From Prorocentrum cordatum (taxonomy: Eukaryota > Sar > Dinophyceae > Prorocentrales > Prorocentraceae), in assembly GCA_963575745.1 (NCBI GenBank), contig CAUYUJ010015274.1, forward strand, positions 52,501 to 116,500: a stretch of DNA of 64,000 nt, in the 5' to 3' direction. The notes under the pieces are model-generated. The model made no database searches. It was not told the DNA's origin and saw only the letters and a list, made by a program, of their open reading frames with translations. The translations under genes were made by a program, and so were the position numbers. Below, piece after piece: positions 11,423 to 21,254 of this stretch (its first letter is position 1; the number at the start of each line of letters is the position of its first letter).

Positions 11423-12351
11423 CGCTCAGCAAATGATATTATATTGTCGGCAGGCTGGAACGGCAGAATTTCTTCGACTCACATCGTCCAGCTTATGGGT
11501 AGTCTGCCCAGCGATATGTGCAGGTACAACCGCGCGGGACATGTAGTGTTCACTCCCTTGCACCTGACAACGATCAGAAGTGTCCGAACAGTGATCTTTC
11601 CATCGACGGCATGTACGAATTTCAAAATGATGCATCATCGTTGAAATATAGGTTTCTCCCATTAACCCCTTACAATTTGAAGTGTCCCGAACCGACGCCC
11701 ACCCAGGAGGTCGAGTTCTCTACAGTATTTATGTTGCAAGATGTGTATCAAGCGGTGTCACCTGCAGCGGGGTCTGGCGGATCATGGATTAAGGCTCAAA
11801 GTGCGGACGTGACTGGTATGACATCGAGTGGAATTACTCCCACCGACATGCTGTGCACTCGCGATCCGTGGCGTGCCCAGACGCAGCAGCTGCCAGTACC
11901 TGCAGGGCAACCTGCATCGTTTACACTTATGAGCAGGGCCACAACTCCATTTGGGACTCCACAGAGTGCTGGAAGCACCAATAGCCTACAGTCAAGACTC
12001 CAAAGCATTCGGATGGGCCCGCAGGTCTACCAGGCTTTGCAGGTGACATCGCCGTTCGCATCGCCGCGTCTACATTCGGGGCAACCTGCTTTTCCTGACC
12101 GCCACGCTGCACAGAGGACCGAGAGTTTGGTTGGTCAGCAAGAGTGGATGTACCGGCAAATTCGCGAACACCCACAGAGCATGCGTAGGGATTGCATCGG
12201 TCTCCCTAACGCTAGCCGGACGCCGCCTTGGGAGTATATCCAAGACCCAAATCCATCACAGGACAACCCCAACCCGGATACGTGCCAGCATTTTTCAGTC
12301 ATTCGACATACGATCCGACAGCTGCAGAGCGCCCTGCAGCACCACCGTTAG
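11423..12351 (+). pseudogene. Linker/unknown region between KptA-like and RING modules
   Basis: From 11518 a 277-codon frame runs without stops: a region with QEVEFSTVFMLQDVYQAV, then DPWRAQTQQLPVPAGQPA and SGQPAFPDRHAAQ, both hairpin-family copies (11902-11915 and 12076-12089), then QQEWMYRQIREHPQS. Composition is Pro/Ser/Gln-rich and probably disordered. DPW-type motifs occur in dinoflagellate copia polyproteins as far as I recall. Nothing is recognised in 11423-11517. Confidence 0.4.
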
Positions 12352-13740
12352 GCTTCCCGTTGTATCCTGACTACCATGCTCAGGTGACTGGTAACCCTCG
12401 TGTGGGAATGCAGCCGGAGAGCCCGTATGTACGGGCGACAGCCGACGACTTCTGCCAGTCTCAGTTGACACGCCGCTCTGGCTTCGCGTCAGGTGTGCCG
12501 GGCCAGATTCCTCACTATGGATATTTGGCTACCCCTATGGACTCAGATGTGACGCAGCAGGCCCCCGGCCTGGTAGTGCCATCATCCATGGGGAAGTTGC
12601 GCCCAGATATTCTGGCCATTCACGAGGCGCAGCAGGCCAATCTCTCAATGCAGCTGGCCCGCCAGCGTCGCAACCATGAGCGTCGGGCAAACAGGGTGCT
12701 GAGTCGTGCGGGGCAACGTGCTACTCCAACCACAGCAGGGGCACCTGCATTTGACCCGGCAGCGCTTGCAGTTATGCAGTATGAGGTTGGTGAAACTATT
12801 CTTGTGCGCCAGACGCGTATCAGGCCATCTGCAACACAGCCAGTCATCAGCGACGGTGACTTTGACAAGTGTGCCATATGCCTTGATCACTTCATGCATC
12901 ACGACAAGGTCTGGAGGCTTCAGTGTGGTCATAATATATGCGCAGTGCTGGGGCCGAGTTGCACGCGGTCATGTGGACGGACAGCTGGCTGGCACCGTGG
13001 AAGGTCCTGCAAGTGAGGCGCCCTGCGCTATTTGCTGGGGCGTTGGTCTAATCACGGCCGAGTTTCATTATGCCCTAGCTGGAGATCATGATGCAATAAA
13101 TCGTCATGGAGAAATATTCCGAGGGGCTAACGAACTCAGGGACCTTCGCGACTTGCTCAACCGCGTCACGGCGATGGTGATAAGTAACACGGCAGTCCCT
13201 ACAACAACACCAGCTGGGCAACCTGCTTCATTAGCCATCGCGGGGCAGGTGGCGGAAGCCACCATGCCTGCGCTGGATGCGCCTATGCCATGAAAAGCGG
13301 AAGCAGCCAACAATGCAGGGGCACCTGCGACGACTGCACCTGCCGCGTTGCTGGCCAACGACATGTGGCTGAGGCGTATGGAGAGAGCCACCGACAGTAG
13401 CGCGCAGTGGCTGCAGTCTCCACATGCCTACGTGCCATGCGGGCGAGACACCCGCCCGCGCAGCCAGCGCAGGACGGGGGGGCCAGTAAGCGTGCGCAGT
13501 GACATCAGTGCGATGTCCGAGCGCGACATGCTACACACTGTGCTAATGATGAACACAGATGGTCAGACGGGCATGCGTTCCGACGGAGATGCCTTCATGA
13601 ACATGCCGATAACATTTGCATCACGCCCGCGCATGTATGACGAGTATCCTACGGCTTGGATTTCGGAGAAGAACCCCATCGCGCAAGAGGGGGCCCGCGG
13701 ATACATTAACGTCTTCACGTCTCTGTCAAGTAACGATTGA
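12352..13740 (+). pseudogene. RING-finger module in the polyprotein
   Basis: Frame 12228-13016 contains DKCAICLDHFMHHDKVWRLQ followed by CGHNIC (12870-12941). After a one-base shift the overlapping frame gives AQCW and, about 25 residues on, CAICWG (13024-13035). Together this is C-X2-C-X14-C-X-H-X2-C-X2-C-X(n)-C-X2-C, the RING-HC arrangement found in ubiquitin E3 ligases. The second frame runs 12706-13740 with one TGA at 13291. Hairpin copies lie on both sides (12708, 12735, 13213, 13315). The tail has SERDMLHTVLMMNTDG and MNMPITFASRPRMYDEYP, coding-like but unknown. RING is not a standard copia domain; capture from a host gene is the inference. The frameshift lies inside the finger, so this copy is dead or the base is a sequencing error. 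Confidence 0.55.
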
Positions 13741-14821
13741 GTGTGGGAGCTGAGGCGCCGCAAGGGTATGTATGGTACGACGCTGTCTGAGGTGCCAGCA
13801 ATATTCGGAGAACGCCATGAAGTGGCCTGGCCGCAAACAGTGGGACCATGGTGGATGGAATGCTGACGATCCTTCTGGACATCGGCGGCAACTTCAACAC
13901 CATTGGTCTAAACACGGCGCAGACGTTTGAACGGGTATCCCGTTTCCATGGACACGCCATCAAGAAGCTGAACCTGACGAAGAGGCTCTACGTGTCGGGA
14001 GTGGGCCATGGTGCCGCGGTCTGCGACAAGTCCTTACTCTGCAAAATTGCGCGCAAGGAAAGGGGGGGCCCGGCGGGGGCCCCTGCTGTGCCGAGACTTG
14101 ATACCTAGTCAGCAAGCGTGGCTGAGGGTTCAGGGGAACATCTCCTTGCTATTCTGGGTCTGAGGAGCATATCTTACATGAGGACTATCCTAATCCTGGA
14201 GCAGGGGCGCGAGAAGATGATCATCCTTGGCTCTATGTGCAATATTATATTTGGAATGGGTGCCAGAGTACTTGATTTGATGAAAACGCCTTCTGGGCAT
14301 CTGGCGCTCAAGGTCGACGAGTACGGGACCGCAACTGAAGACTGAAGGTCGATGTCGTTTACTGTTGTGGCCAATCCTCAATGCGAGGATGCCCCGCTGC
14401 TCGTTGAAGAGACAGCTTGCTCAGAGCCAGCCGCGGGGACACCTGCTATGAGCGAGCCCCATGCGTATATGATGTCGCAGGATACCAAGGGCACCGGCTT
14501 CTCCAACAACGAGGAGACTTTCGCTTTTACGATCCAGTCTTTGGTGCGTAATACCCTGAAGACCTGGCGTTGAAGGAATGCGTCCTTCGGGACTACCCCC
14601 AACTCGGCCGACCAGGAGATCGCCTTGCGCAACTTGCAGGCGAAGGCCTATTAGGCCATCTACGAGGAGGGCAATAAGTGGACGCCGCCCGACGCGAAGG
14701 CAGGGGCACCTGCGGAAGGGGATGATACCGCTCAGAAAGTCGATATTCTTTCTCCGAGCAGCGGTTCTGCAGCGCAGCATGGCGCAGGCATTTGGACGCC
14801 CCCATCGCCTGAAAATGAGTG
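13741..14821 (+). pseudogene. Retropepsin (aspartic protease) and following linker
   Basis: In frame 0 from 13848: MLTILLDIGGNFNTIGLNTA, the active-site loop with Asp-Ile-Gly (13878-13886) where most retropepsins have Asp-Thr/Ser-Gly, then LYVSGVGHG. After a TAG (14106) the same frame gives LLAILGLRSISYMRTILILE and KTPSGHLALKVDEY, the C-terminal ILGL and SGHL segments typical of dinoflagellate copia proteases. The frame goes on past TGA stops at 14343 and 14571 and a TAG near 14652 through a linker with hairpin copies at 14073, 14433 and 14700. The protease would process Gag-Pol in the particle. Several stops make it non-functional. Confidence 0.65.
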
Positions 14822-15761
14822 ACGGGGGCAGGCGCGTGCCACGACCGCCCGCGCTTGCTCCGACAGGCCGAACACTCAGGTTCTGTCATCAGGTGCGGGG
14901 GGGCCTGCATTCTTTTCCCAGGCGCCGGCTGTGCGCGCCAGGGGCAGTGGCAAGCCCGGCCGCGCGGCTGCCGCGGACAGCAGTGGACCCGGCTGTGTGG
15001 CCGCTGCAGAAAAAGAGCGCTCATCGCATCATTTGTATTCTCGCGCACTTGTCATAGGGGGCATGCGGACAGCTTGCGCTGAATTCCGAGCTCGTGGTTA
15101 CATTTGTGACCGCATTACGCATGCAGAGGTTATGACCATTACTGGTACACAATATATGGGAGCTCAACTCTCGGGGGATCATCAACTGTTGTGGGTGGCA
15201 ACGCCCGCTGATTGGTACGTTAGGCTGCTTGGAAAGCGGGCAGGGCCACATTATCAACGCATCCAAAATTTCATGACTAAGGCTCAGGCTCTTCGTGTGT
15301 CTATTGTATTTGTGGGACCGCCAGGTTATTTCTGGAAACAGGGTCCCATGCGAGATGCCATTGGAGATCTCGACTTACAGGTCATGCGTATGCGATGCTG
15401 CCATTTCGGGTGGAAATGCGACCTTTCACGTGAGGTGCCTAGCGGATCATATCTGCAAGCGGCAACTACCTGCACGCGCATCCCGGCCAGTTTGTGGAGA
15501 TGTACGTGTCAAACTGGAGGGAAACCAGCTCAACTTACGGAGCGTGAGTTGGACTGGTATGGCCAAGGTGCTCAGAAGGCAGAATGGCGTAACAAAACAG
15601 TGACTATCATGACCGCGAGATTGATTAATCAAGTGTATTTACACAAGCAAAGAGAGACCACACGAGTGCTTTACACCTTACCATCCACACAGGAGTGGAT
15701 AAAGGAGCTCGAACCTACGTTCAGTCTCCGAAGAAAGGCCCTGACTGGGGCCATGTCGTAA
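14822..15761 (+). pseudogene. Conserved unknown module downstream of protease
   Basis: Same frame as the protease, open for 276 codons from 14931 to 15761. The linker has an Ala-Gly-Gly-Pro-Ala hairpin copy (14894-14907). The globular part reads HQLLWVATPADWYVRL, VSIVFVGPPGYFWKQGP, CHFGWKCDLSREVPSGSYLQ, CTRIPASLWRC and ELDWYGQGAQKAEWRNKT. I recall this block as shared by dinoflagellate copia polyproteins between protease and integrase, with no assigned function. It is the longest undamaged stretch in the element and ends at a TAA. Confidence 0.5.
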
Positions 15762-15768
15762 GACGGGA

Positions 15769-16656
15769 ATGACGAGCCTAGACAACAATCAGATCATGCA
15801 AGAAATCAAGATCCAGGAACAGCCTACCGGGTGCCATTATAATGCGCCGTTGCCGACTGGAGTAACCAACATTCGTATTCGGTTTTACTGGGAGCAGCCA
15901 GAACCGGCTCTCATCGGACAGGAAGACCCGCGTCCACGCCCAAGGCGAGCTGCGGTCGTCGATGACGATCGTCTCCCTCCCCCTTCGATTGAGCGTGGCC
16001 GCGTGCTCCCCTCCATTCCCGAATTCCCGACGCTAAGTTCATCTAGTATACCCAAGATAATCGAAGAAGGCAGCGATGACTGCGGTGATGACCTTAAAGG
16101 TCTCGGATTTAGTGCGTACTACACCGACGTTCCCCTTGACTCCGACACGGATAGCGATGATGAAGTTGAAACCTTCATCGCATCACTTGCGGGGCTACCT
16201 GCTGAATCCTACGCAGATGTATTCTCCATAATCCCAACTTTATGCTATGGACGACACAACGTGGTTGATATGCTTGAATTGTGTAGAGGAAGTGGATGTA
16301 TAACGCAGCTAGCATCCAGCCGAGGTTTGCATTCCGGGGGAAACTGAGAAAAACGCTTCTATGTTGACTTTGGAAACAAGGATGTCCAAGTTGCAGTGGT
16401 ACACTAATTATACGTTTGTTTCGTCAGTATTGTCATACCACAACCCAACTGCAGAACGACTGGGTTGCCGTTATTTTTCAACTCCCAGGTCAACCATGAT
16501 ATCTGGCATGAACGCCATAAAGCAGATCTCCCGCATACCAACATGTGGGGTAAGGTTGCTATACGTCAGAACGATCTTCGACGGTTTTATATACGAGAAA
16601 AACCCGTGGGTACTTGGGTGTACCAGATACCACCATGGGCTGCATTGGCCTAATGC
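15769..16656 (+). pseudogene. Methyltransferase-like module (cryptic) of the polyprotein
   Basis: One frame with two internal stops (TGA near 16345, TAA near 16412). An acidic, Pro-rich start (DSDTDSDDEVE, with a hairpin copy at 16189-16202 read as Ala-Gly-Leu-Pro-Ala) leads into VVDMLELCRGSGCITQ, then VIPQPNCRTTG, then GKVAIRQNDLRRFYIREKP and GTWVYQIPPW. The order resembles motif I (F.G.G), motif IV (P.C) and motif VI (EN/EK) of C5-cytosine methyltransferases. Retrotransposon-encoded cytosine methyltransferases have been described from dinoflagellates, which raises the prior. The match is weak: motif I is degenerate and no motif X was located. It could be another conserved fold. Confidence 0.35.
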
Positions 16657-16970
16657 AAGGGCGCCTACAAGGTGAATGTAGACCAAAGTACTACTGGCCT
16701 GCGCGATTCCCATAGAGCATTGATACGAGAACCGACCGAGATCATGGCCAACCGTCGCCTTCTACTTACCCTTTTTTGCTGGTCATCAGCAACAAGCGTC
16801 GGTATGTAATTGAGAACTGTCCATGGCTGCACATTATATTCCAAAGATGCAGTCTCTTTTTGTCGACGCAGTTCAGATCGCACGCGATCTTTTCCAGGTA
16901 AAACCGTGATCCCTTCCATGGTCACCCTTATTCTTCCACCGTGCTAGTCACCAGCGTGAGGTGATATGAT
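16657..16970. other. No feature recognised
   Basis: A 314-bp stretch between the methyltransferase-like frame and the Cys/His module. No frame continues the flanking proteins convincingly. Possibly decayed linker. Confidence 0.5.
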
Positions 16971-17534
16971 TTGGACGATCCAACTCTCCCTCGGCAGCCC
17001 GACGGTTCGATCGCGAGACCGCCCTCGGGAGGGCTAGGATGTCCTGCATGCGCGGATAATGTAAACATGCACTCTCCCTCACATGTCAGAAACCCCAAGC
17101 GTTGCAGGTGGTGCGATAAGGAAGACTACCATTGGGAATGCCCGAGCTGCAAGAATAACTACGGCCAGAACAAGCCTGGACATGTACGGACACCTTGCAA
17201 ATGCCAGTTTGCCACGCCTTGGAAGCTGCCTGACAATCGCGGACAGGTACCGCCGGCCCCTGCCGAACCAGTAGCACGGCAGGCACCACCGGCTCCGGAC
17301 GAAACAGCAGCACCACCACCCGAGGCGCAAGCCGCGCCACCACTTGCGCGGCTACGAGCACCAAGGCCCAGCTCTAGAGCTGGACCCACGGCGGGTTCCA
17401 GCAGCCACGATATTTCAGTAGGCAGACATGCTGCTGAACCTGCTGCAGGGCAACCTGCCTCGAGTGGACTGGGAGTTCGGATGACCACCTCCGACTGCCA
17501 CAGGTCAGAGTCAGACGTGGCCGACAGCAAGTAG
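16971..17534 (+). pseudogene. Cys/His-rich double module and Pro/Ala linker
   Basis: Open 187-codon frame. Residues ~24-75 hold CPACADNVNMHSPSHVRNPK, CRWCDKEDYHWECPSC and GHVRTPCKC: two similar modules of CxxC followed by His and Cys, likely zinc-binding. Dinoflagellate copia polyproteins often carry paired CP.C...H...CR modules just before the integrase, and position agrees. A Pro/Ala-rich linker follows (about residues 88-150) with a hairpin copy at 17445-17458 read as Ala-Ala-Gly-Gln-Pro-Ala. The frame ends at a TAG; a shifted frame (QQVGDAPPPPPAGN) leads into the integrase. Confidence 0.5.
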
Positions 17535-18892
17535 GAGATGCACCTCCTCCGCCACCAGCGGGTAACCTGCTGCAAGACCACGACTTCCAGATTGGTCAAG
17601 GCCTTGACCTAGGCGTGGTAACACGCGATCTGCGGAAGCTACACTTGCGTTGGTTCCATGCGAAAGAGCCTAAGATGATATTCATCTTAGTCAAGATAGG
17701 TCTGGACTGCGTCAGACTTAACCTTATTAAAAGTATCGCCGACACATGTCGGGGGTGCAGGGCTCGGGACAAGCCTGGTCATACGGTTCTGCCGCCTACT
17801 GCGCTGCCTGGCAAATTCAACGAAGAACTGAAACGGGACCTGATGTTCTACAAACAAGAACAATAAATATTCCATATCATCGATCGTTGCATTCGATATG
17901 CTGCTGGAGTGGAGATACCAGACAAGACGATGACCAGTATCCTTGATGCATACCATCAGTGCTGGATACAGTTTGGACTTGCAAAGGTACTCTTCCCCGA
18001 TTGAGAGGGTGCCCTCAACAACAACGCTGCGAAAGCAGTGCTTAAGGCAAAGGGCATTGAACTAAGGATACGTGCGCGTGGACATAGCGTTGCGACGATC
18101 GAAGCTAGAAATGGCGTATTGCGCCATCTACTTCATGTCATGGAAGGTGAACTCAACAGGTTAGACATACCTTTTGTGTTCACACGACTGCTGCATGAGG
18201 CCTTGTTTGCCGCCAGCGCGTTCACCTTCTACAGCGAGGTGTCTCCCTGCAACGCTTTGTTTGGACGGCAACCGGCAATGCTCCCTGACTTACCTGTCTT
18301 GGATCACGAACAACCGACGGACACGTCGGATCATTCTCGTGAACAGATGATACGCGAGGTATGCATTGAAGCTATCACACAGGCCACTGCAGTAGCCAAG
18401 ACCACTCGTGCATTACGCACTCAGACAATCTTTACTGGTCAGCATTACTACGATGAAGGAGATTTATTTGATTACCAACGCCCCACAACCACGAAGGACG
18501 ACTGGGGAGGCCGGAATGGCGTATTCCCCGTCGTAAGACACGATCCCGAAAGGGGTCAAGTCATCATTCGAGTGGGAAGCCGCGACATTCAGGTACAGTG
18601 CGGCGGTGCCCGACATTCATTATATATTGAAGCTTTTCATAGCCAGAGAAATTGGCTCCGACAGCACTGCGCTACGGACAGTGTTGACGTTCGTGGCCGG
18701 TGTACCTGGGGGGAGACCTGCTATGACATTTGGCTATGTACCGACCAAGAATGGGATGCTTCAGATGACAAGTGCTTCCGCATTGAGAATGTAGTTTCGG
18801 TTAGGTTAGCCAAGAGTATCCATAAGCTACCTCCGGTTGCTTACGCTGACAGTTGCACACTGGTTCACTACGACAGCGATGCGGAACCATGA
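17535..18892 (+). pseudogene. Integrase of the copia element
   Basis: Frame 2 carries the pre-integrase HHCC domain LRKLHLRWFHAKEP (H-X4-H) with CRGCRARDKPGH (C-X2-C), then RDLMFY (first catalytic Asp), a TAA near 17864, FHIIDRCIRYAAGV, VLFPD (second Asp), a TGA near 18002, and TIEARNGVLRHL (catalytic Glu, about 34 residues after the second Asp): an rve-type D,D-35-E core. The C-terminal part includes VSPCNALFGRQPAMLPDLP, TAVAKTTRALRTQT and DLFDYQRPTTTKDDWGG, matching dinoflagellate copia integrases as I know them. After a frameshift near 18650 an alternative frame gives GVPGGRPAMTFGY. Three catalytic residues are present; two stops interrupt. Confidence 0.85.
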
Positions 18893-19431
18893 TTTCACTA
18901 TTATGAAGCAGATGGCGCCGCTCTCAACATCTAATTTATAACTGGGTCAGTACATTCTAGAATCATCCAGTGCCTGAAGTTCATCAGACCTCAATCAGGC
19001 TTTGACCAGGGTATGACAAAGTTTGAAGGCTTGGTGTATGCACCGACACCGGATGGAAATGCAAGAGAATCCCCAGAGGCCGAACCATCACAGGAGGATG
19101 GACGTGTTCCTACGATTTATATGAGGAATCGGAGGCTGACCTCGAGGCACACGTCATGGAAATGTGGTATGCAGAACTACAAGCCGAAAAGGAACTACTG
19201 GGGGGAACTCCACTGGATGATTTTTCCACAATACCCACATATAAATCCATACAAAAGTGTGCTGATCACTGTAGCGAATAGCGGGGACACCTGCCTAAGT
19301 GTGGACACCCACACGATTTCGACACCGAGGAGATGTATCATGTCCCACTGTGCTCCATGGTCGAAGATTGCAGTTACGGGCTGGACTCAGACGAAAGTGG
19401 ACAATAGGTAGAACTCTGCTTCACGGCAGAA
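18893..19431 (+). pseudogene. Acidic linker between integrase and RT
   Basis: The integrase frame passes a TGA (18890) and a TAA into FITGSVHSRIIQCLKFIRPQ. Near 19120 coding shifts to a frame rich in Glu/Asp (EESEADLEAHVMEMWYAELQ) that reaches CADHCSE, a TAG, and after a hairpin-family copy at 19281-19294 resumes with PKCGHPHDFDTEEMYHVP. The hairpin copy is not in the Ala-Gly-X-Pro-Ala frame here, and the stop falls exactly at it. Confidence 0.45.
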
Positions 19432-20075
19432 ATGTCCAAGGTAGTCCTGTCCGAACATCAGCGCAGGATATTTGATGCCGACCGTGTGACCACTATGCGA
19501 GTATATGTCACCGCCGCTGCAAAGCGAGCTGTGGTCGTCAAGGAAGACGACCACCTCGCGAAGGCTGACGTCCAGGCGAATCCCGAGAAAGTATCGAAAG
19601 CCCTCTACACCGAACTCAAGACATGGTTTGGCAGCAAGTGTGTCAACATACAAGGCATATCTAAAGCGTCAAACATCAGGACTTCGAGGTATGTGTGCAA
19701 ATGGAAGTTTGTGAAGAACGAGAAGGGCGAAATTGAACGTGCCATAAGATTACGCCTGGTGCTTCGACGCTTCATGGACCTTGAAGCCTTTGACGTGGAA
19801 GCCTTTTCGGGAACAGCGCGGTGGTCAAGCCAGAGACTACTCGCGAGCACGGCGGCGTGCAAGAAGCAATGGGCCATTGCAATTTTCGACATCAACATGG
19901 CCTTCCTGGAAGGGTTGACCTACCAGGAACTTGCTGAGGCAACTGGTGTAAAGGAACGTGTGGTGTGTTTTACTATTTTGCCGCCTGGATCGGCCACGGT
20001 GCTTCGAACTCTCCCAGGATTCGAACACTACCACGAGTCAATGCACTGCTTGCGGTGCCGTAACCACCCAGGTGT
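19432..20075 (+). pseudogene. Reverse transcriptase, catalytic core deleted
   Basis: The fingers region SRYVCKWKFVKNEKGEIERA and RLRLVLRRFMDLEAFDVEAF fits the copia RVT_2 start. KKQWAIAIFDINMAFLEGLT gives motif A with Asp at 19888-19890, and YQELAEATG, LPPGSATVLRTLPGFEHY follow. After HCLRCRNHPGVVDG the sequence jumps to the connection region before RNase H; the palm segment with the (Y/H)VDD motif is absent. Compared with a full copia RT, roughly 100 or more residues are missing, so this copy could not polymerise. Confidence 0.8.
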
Positions 20076-20841
20076 GGTTGATGGTGTATGTTGTTTCTCT
20101 GCAACGTGTCCAAGAACCGACCAACGTACAAGTGCGACGACTGAATGCGATCACCAGGAAACTGCAGGCCTGTCTTAAGAAGATCGTCTACCTGGCGATG
20201 ACCCCTACGGGCGAGGTCGACCTGCACAGCGACTCAGGTTACCGACGTCTGAGTGGATACGCCGACGACGGAGTCAAAGGCTATGGTATTCGCGGGGCAA
20301 ACCTGCTACGGCGTGGAAACACGCCATCTGGCAAGCCCGTCGTCCACTTGATCGATGCGTACTGCAAGTCTCACCGCTTGCATGTCCGCTCGAGCTATTC
20401 AGCAGAGACACTAGCAGCTGCCCGCAATTTGGAGGACTGTCATCCCACGATCGTAACTCTGCGCGGGCTCCACGCAGGGCTGCTAACTCCCACTCAGTTG
20501 AAAGAGGCATACTCGAGTTGGGTGGCCTGATCATCAAGGTTACTTTGACCATAGCTGCTGAGTTTGTTTTCAAGTCCGTGCCAAGCAAAGATTGGAAGGA
20601 GCCGACTGAGTGTACCCTTTGAGGACACACCAGCTGGATACGACAGATGATGGGGCGAGGAATCGTGCACAGTTTTCCGTGGTGCGACGCCCGCGACATG
20701 ACTGCGGACGGTCACACCAAAGGGGGCATCGACAGAGGGATGCTCCTACAGGTCATGGGAGGTATACAATCCTCCAATCATGTTTTGAAGAGTCATACTC
20801 CCTATCGGGCTGGCCAGACATTCCGTTCTGTGGCCGCCTGA
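20076..20841 (+). pseudogene. RNase H of the copia element
   Basis: The frame from ~20076 reads LQRVQEPTNVQVRRLNAITR, the connection helix, then VDLHSDSGYRR with the first Asp (20231-20233), RGANLLRRGNTP, VRSSYSAETLAAARNLED with the SAET glutamate, ending at 20530. A shifted frame supplies PWCDARDMTADGHTKGGIDR (about 20685-20740), the conserved C-terminal DTRDM..DGHTKG block with the last Asp. Acidic residues of the RNase H site are present; at least one frameshift and a TGA interrupt. The string YADD at about 20258 belongs to this domain and is not the RT active site. Confidence 0.8.
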
Positions 20842-20996
20842 GGAGTATCTGCATGCGCAGAAAAGTACATGCAGGGCAACTTGCGCGCGGGTCCACCTTC
20901 CTTCCTGCTCCGCCCTTCTGCTGCCCTTTTGTAGATAGTCGCTGCTGTATCTGCTGTGTAGAGGCGGCGGATTCACGCCTCGCCCCCCTCCCCCCC
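20842..20996 (+). other. 3' leader of the copia element
   Basis: Short region after pol with the last hairpin copy (20871-20884, stem kept through a G.U pair) and a pyrimidine-rich run before the 3' LTR. No clear purine-rich polypurine tract; the best candidate is gaggcggcgga near 20962. Confidence 0.4.
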
Positions 20997-21249
20997 GACT
21001 CTGAAGTGAGCTGGGCGCTGCGTGTAAGTAGGGGCGAGCGTGCATCCGCGGCTGCTTGGCTCAAAGCGGCCGGCCGCCCAGATCTGACTACGCTTCAGCG
21101 CGAGGTGTACTATTTGCCATCGATGCCGAAACTGCTTGAGATGGCTCGCCCCATGCTGTTGGGACTGTCGTTACTGCGGTGCAACAGAGCGGGAGCGTGG
21201 TTTCGCCTGAGGCGAAGCTGTTGGTTGGGCCCCCCAACCCTTTTCAAAC
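20997..21249 (+). repeat. 3' LTR
   Basis: Direct repeat of 1675-1956, starting GACTCTGAAGTGAGC. Lacks the ~30-base palindromic segment of the 5' copy. The hairpin TTCGCC-TGA-GGCGAA is at 21202-21216. TTGGC follows at 21250-21254, matching the five bases before the 5' LTR. Confidence 0.75.
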
Positions 21250-21254
21250 TTGGC

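Larger units (their letters stand above)
3012..20884 (+). repeat. Dispersed hairpin-forming word GCRGGGNNNCCTGC (about 20 copies)
   Basis: Copies start at 3012, 3183, 8540, 10040, 10450, 11902, 12076, 12708, 12735, 13213, 13315, 14073, 14433, 14700, 14894, 16189, 17445, 17558, 19281 and 20871. Most fold as a five-pair stem (GCRGG with CCTGC, using G.U where R is G) around four bases, often GCAA or GAAA. In most the local frame reads Ala-Gly-X-Pro-Ala with X being Gln, Ala, Thr, Leu, Glu or Gly. Each copy is 14 bases, with no conserved flanks. Confidence 0.8.
1675..21249 (+). mobile_element. Giant decayed Ty1/copia LTR retrotransposon with accessory domains
   Basis: Direct terminal repeats 1675-1956 and 20997-21249 bound a polyprotein in copia order (protease, integrase, reverse transcriptase, RNase H). 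A primer-binding-like site follows the left repeat, and TTGGC occurs just outside both ends (1670-1674; 21250-21254) as a candidate 5-bp target duplication. The span is 19.6 kb; removing the two repeat blocks inside gag leaves about 15 kb, far longer than the 5-6 kb of ordinary copia elements. The extra length holds Tpt1/KptA-like, RING and methyltransferase-like modules. Frameshifts and stops interrupt most domains and the RT core is deleted, so it is not autonomous. Confidence 0.75.

Noticed and set aside
20255-20266. YADD string resembling an RT active site
   Set aside because: It lies between the first RNase H Asp (20231) and the RNase H SAET block; flanking text is RNase H, not RT palm.
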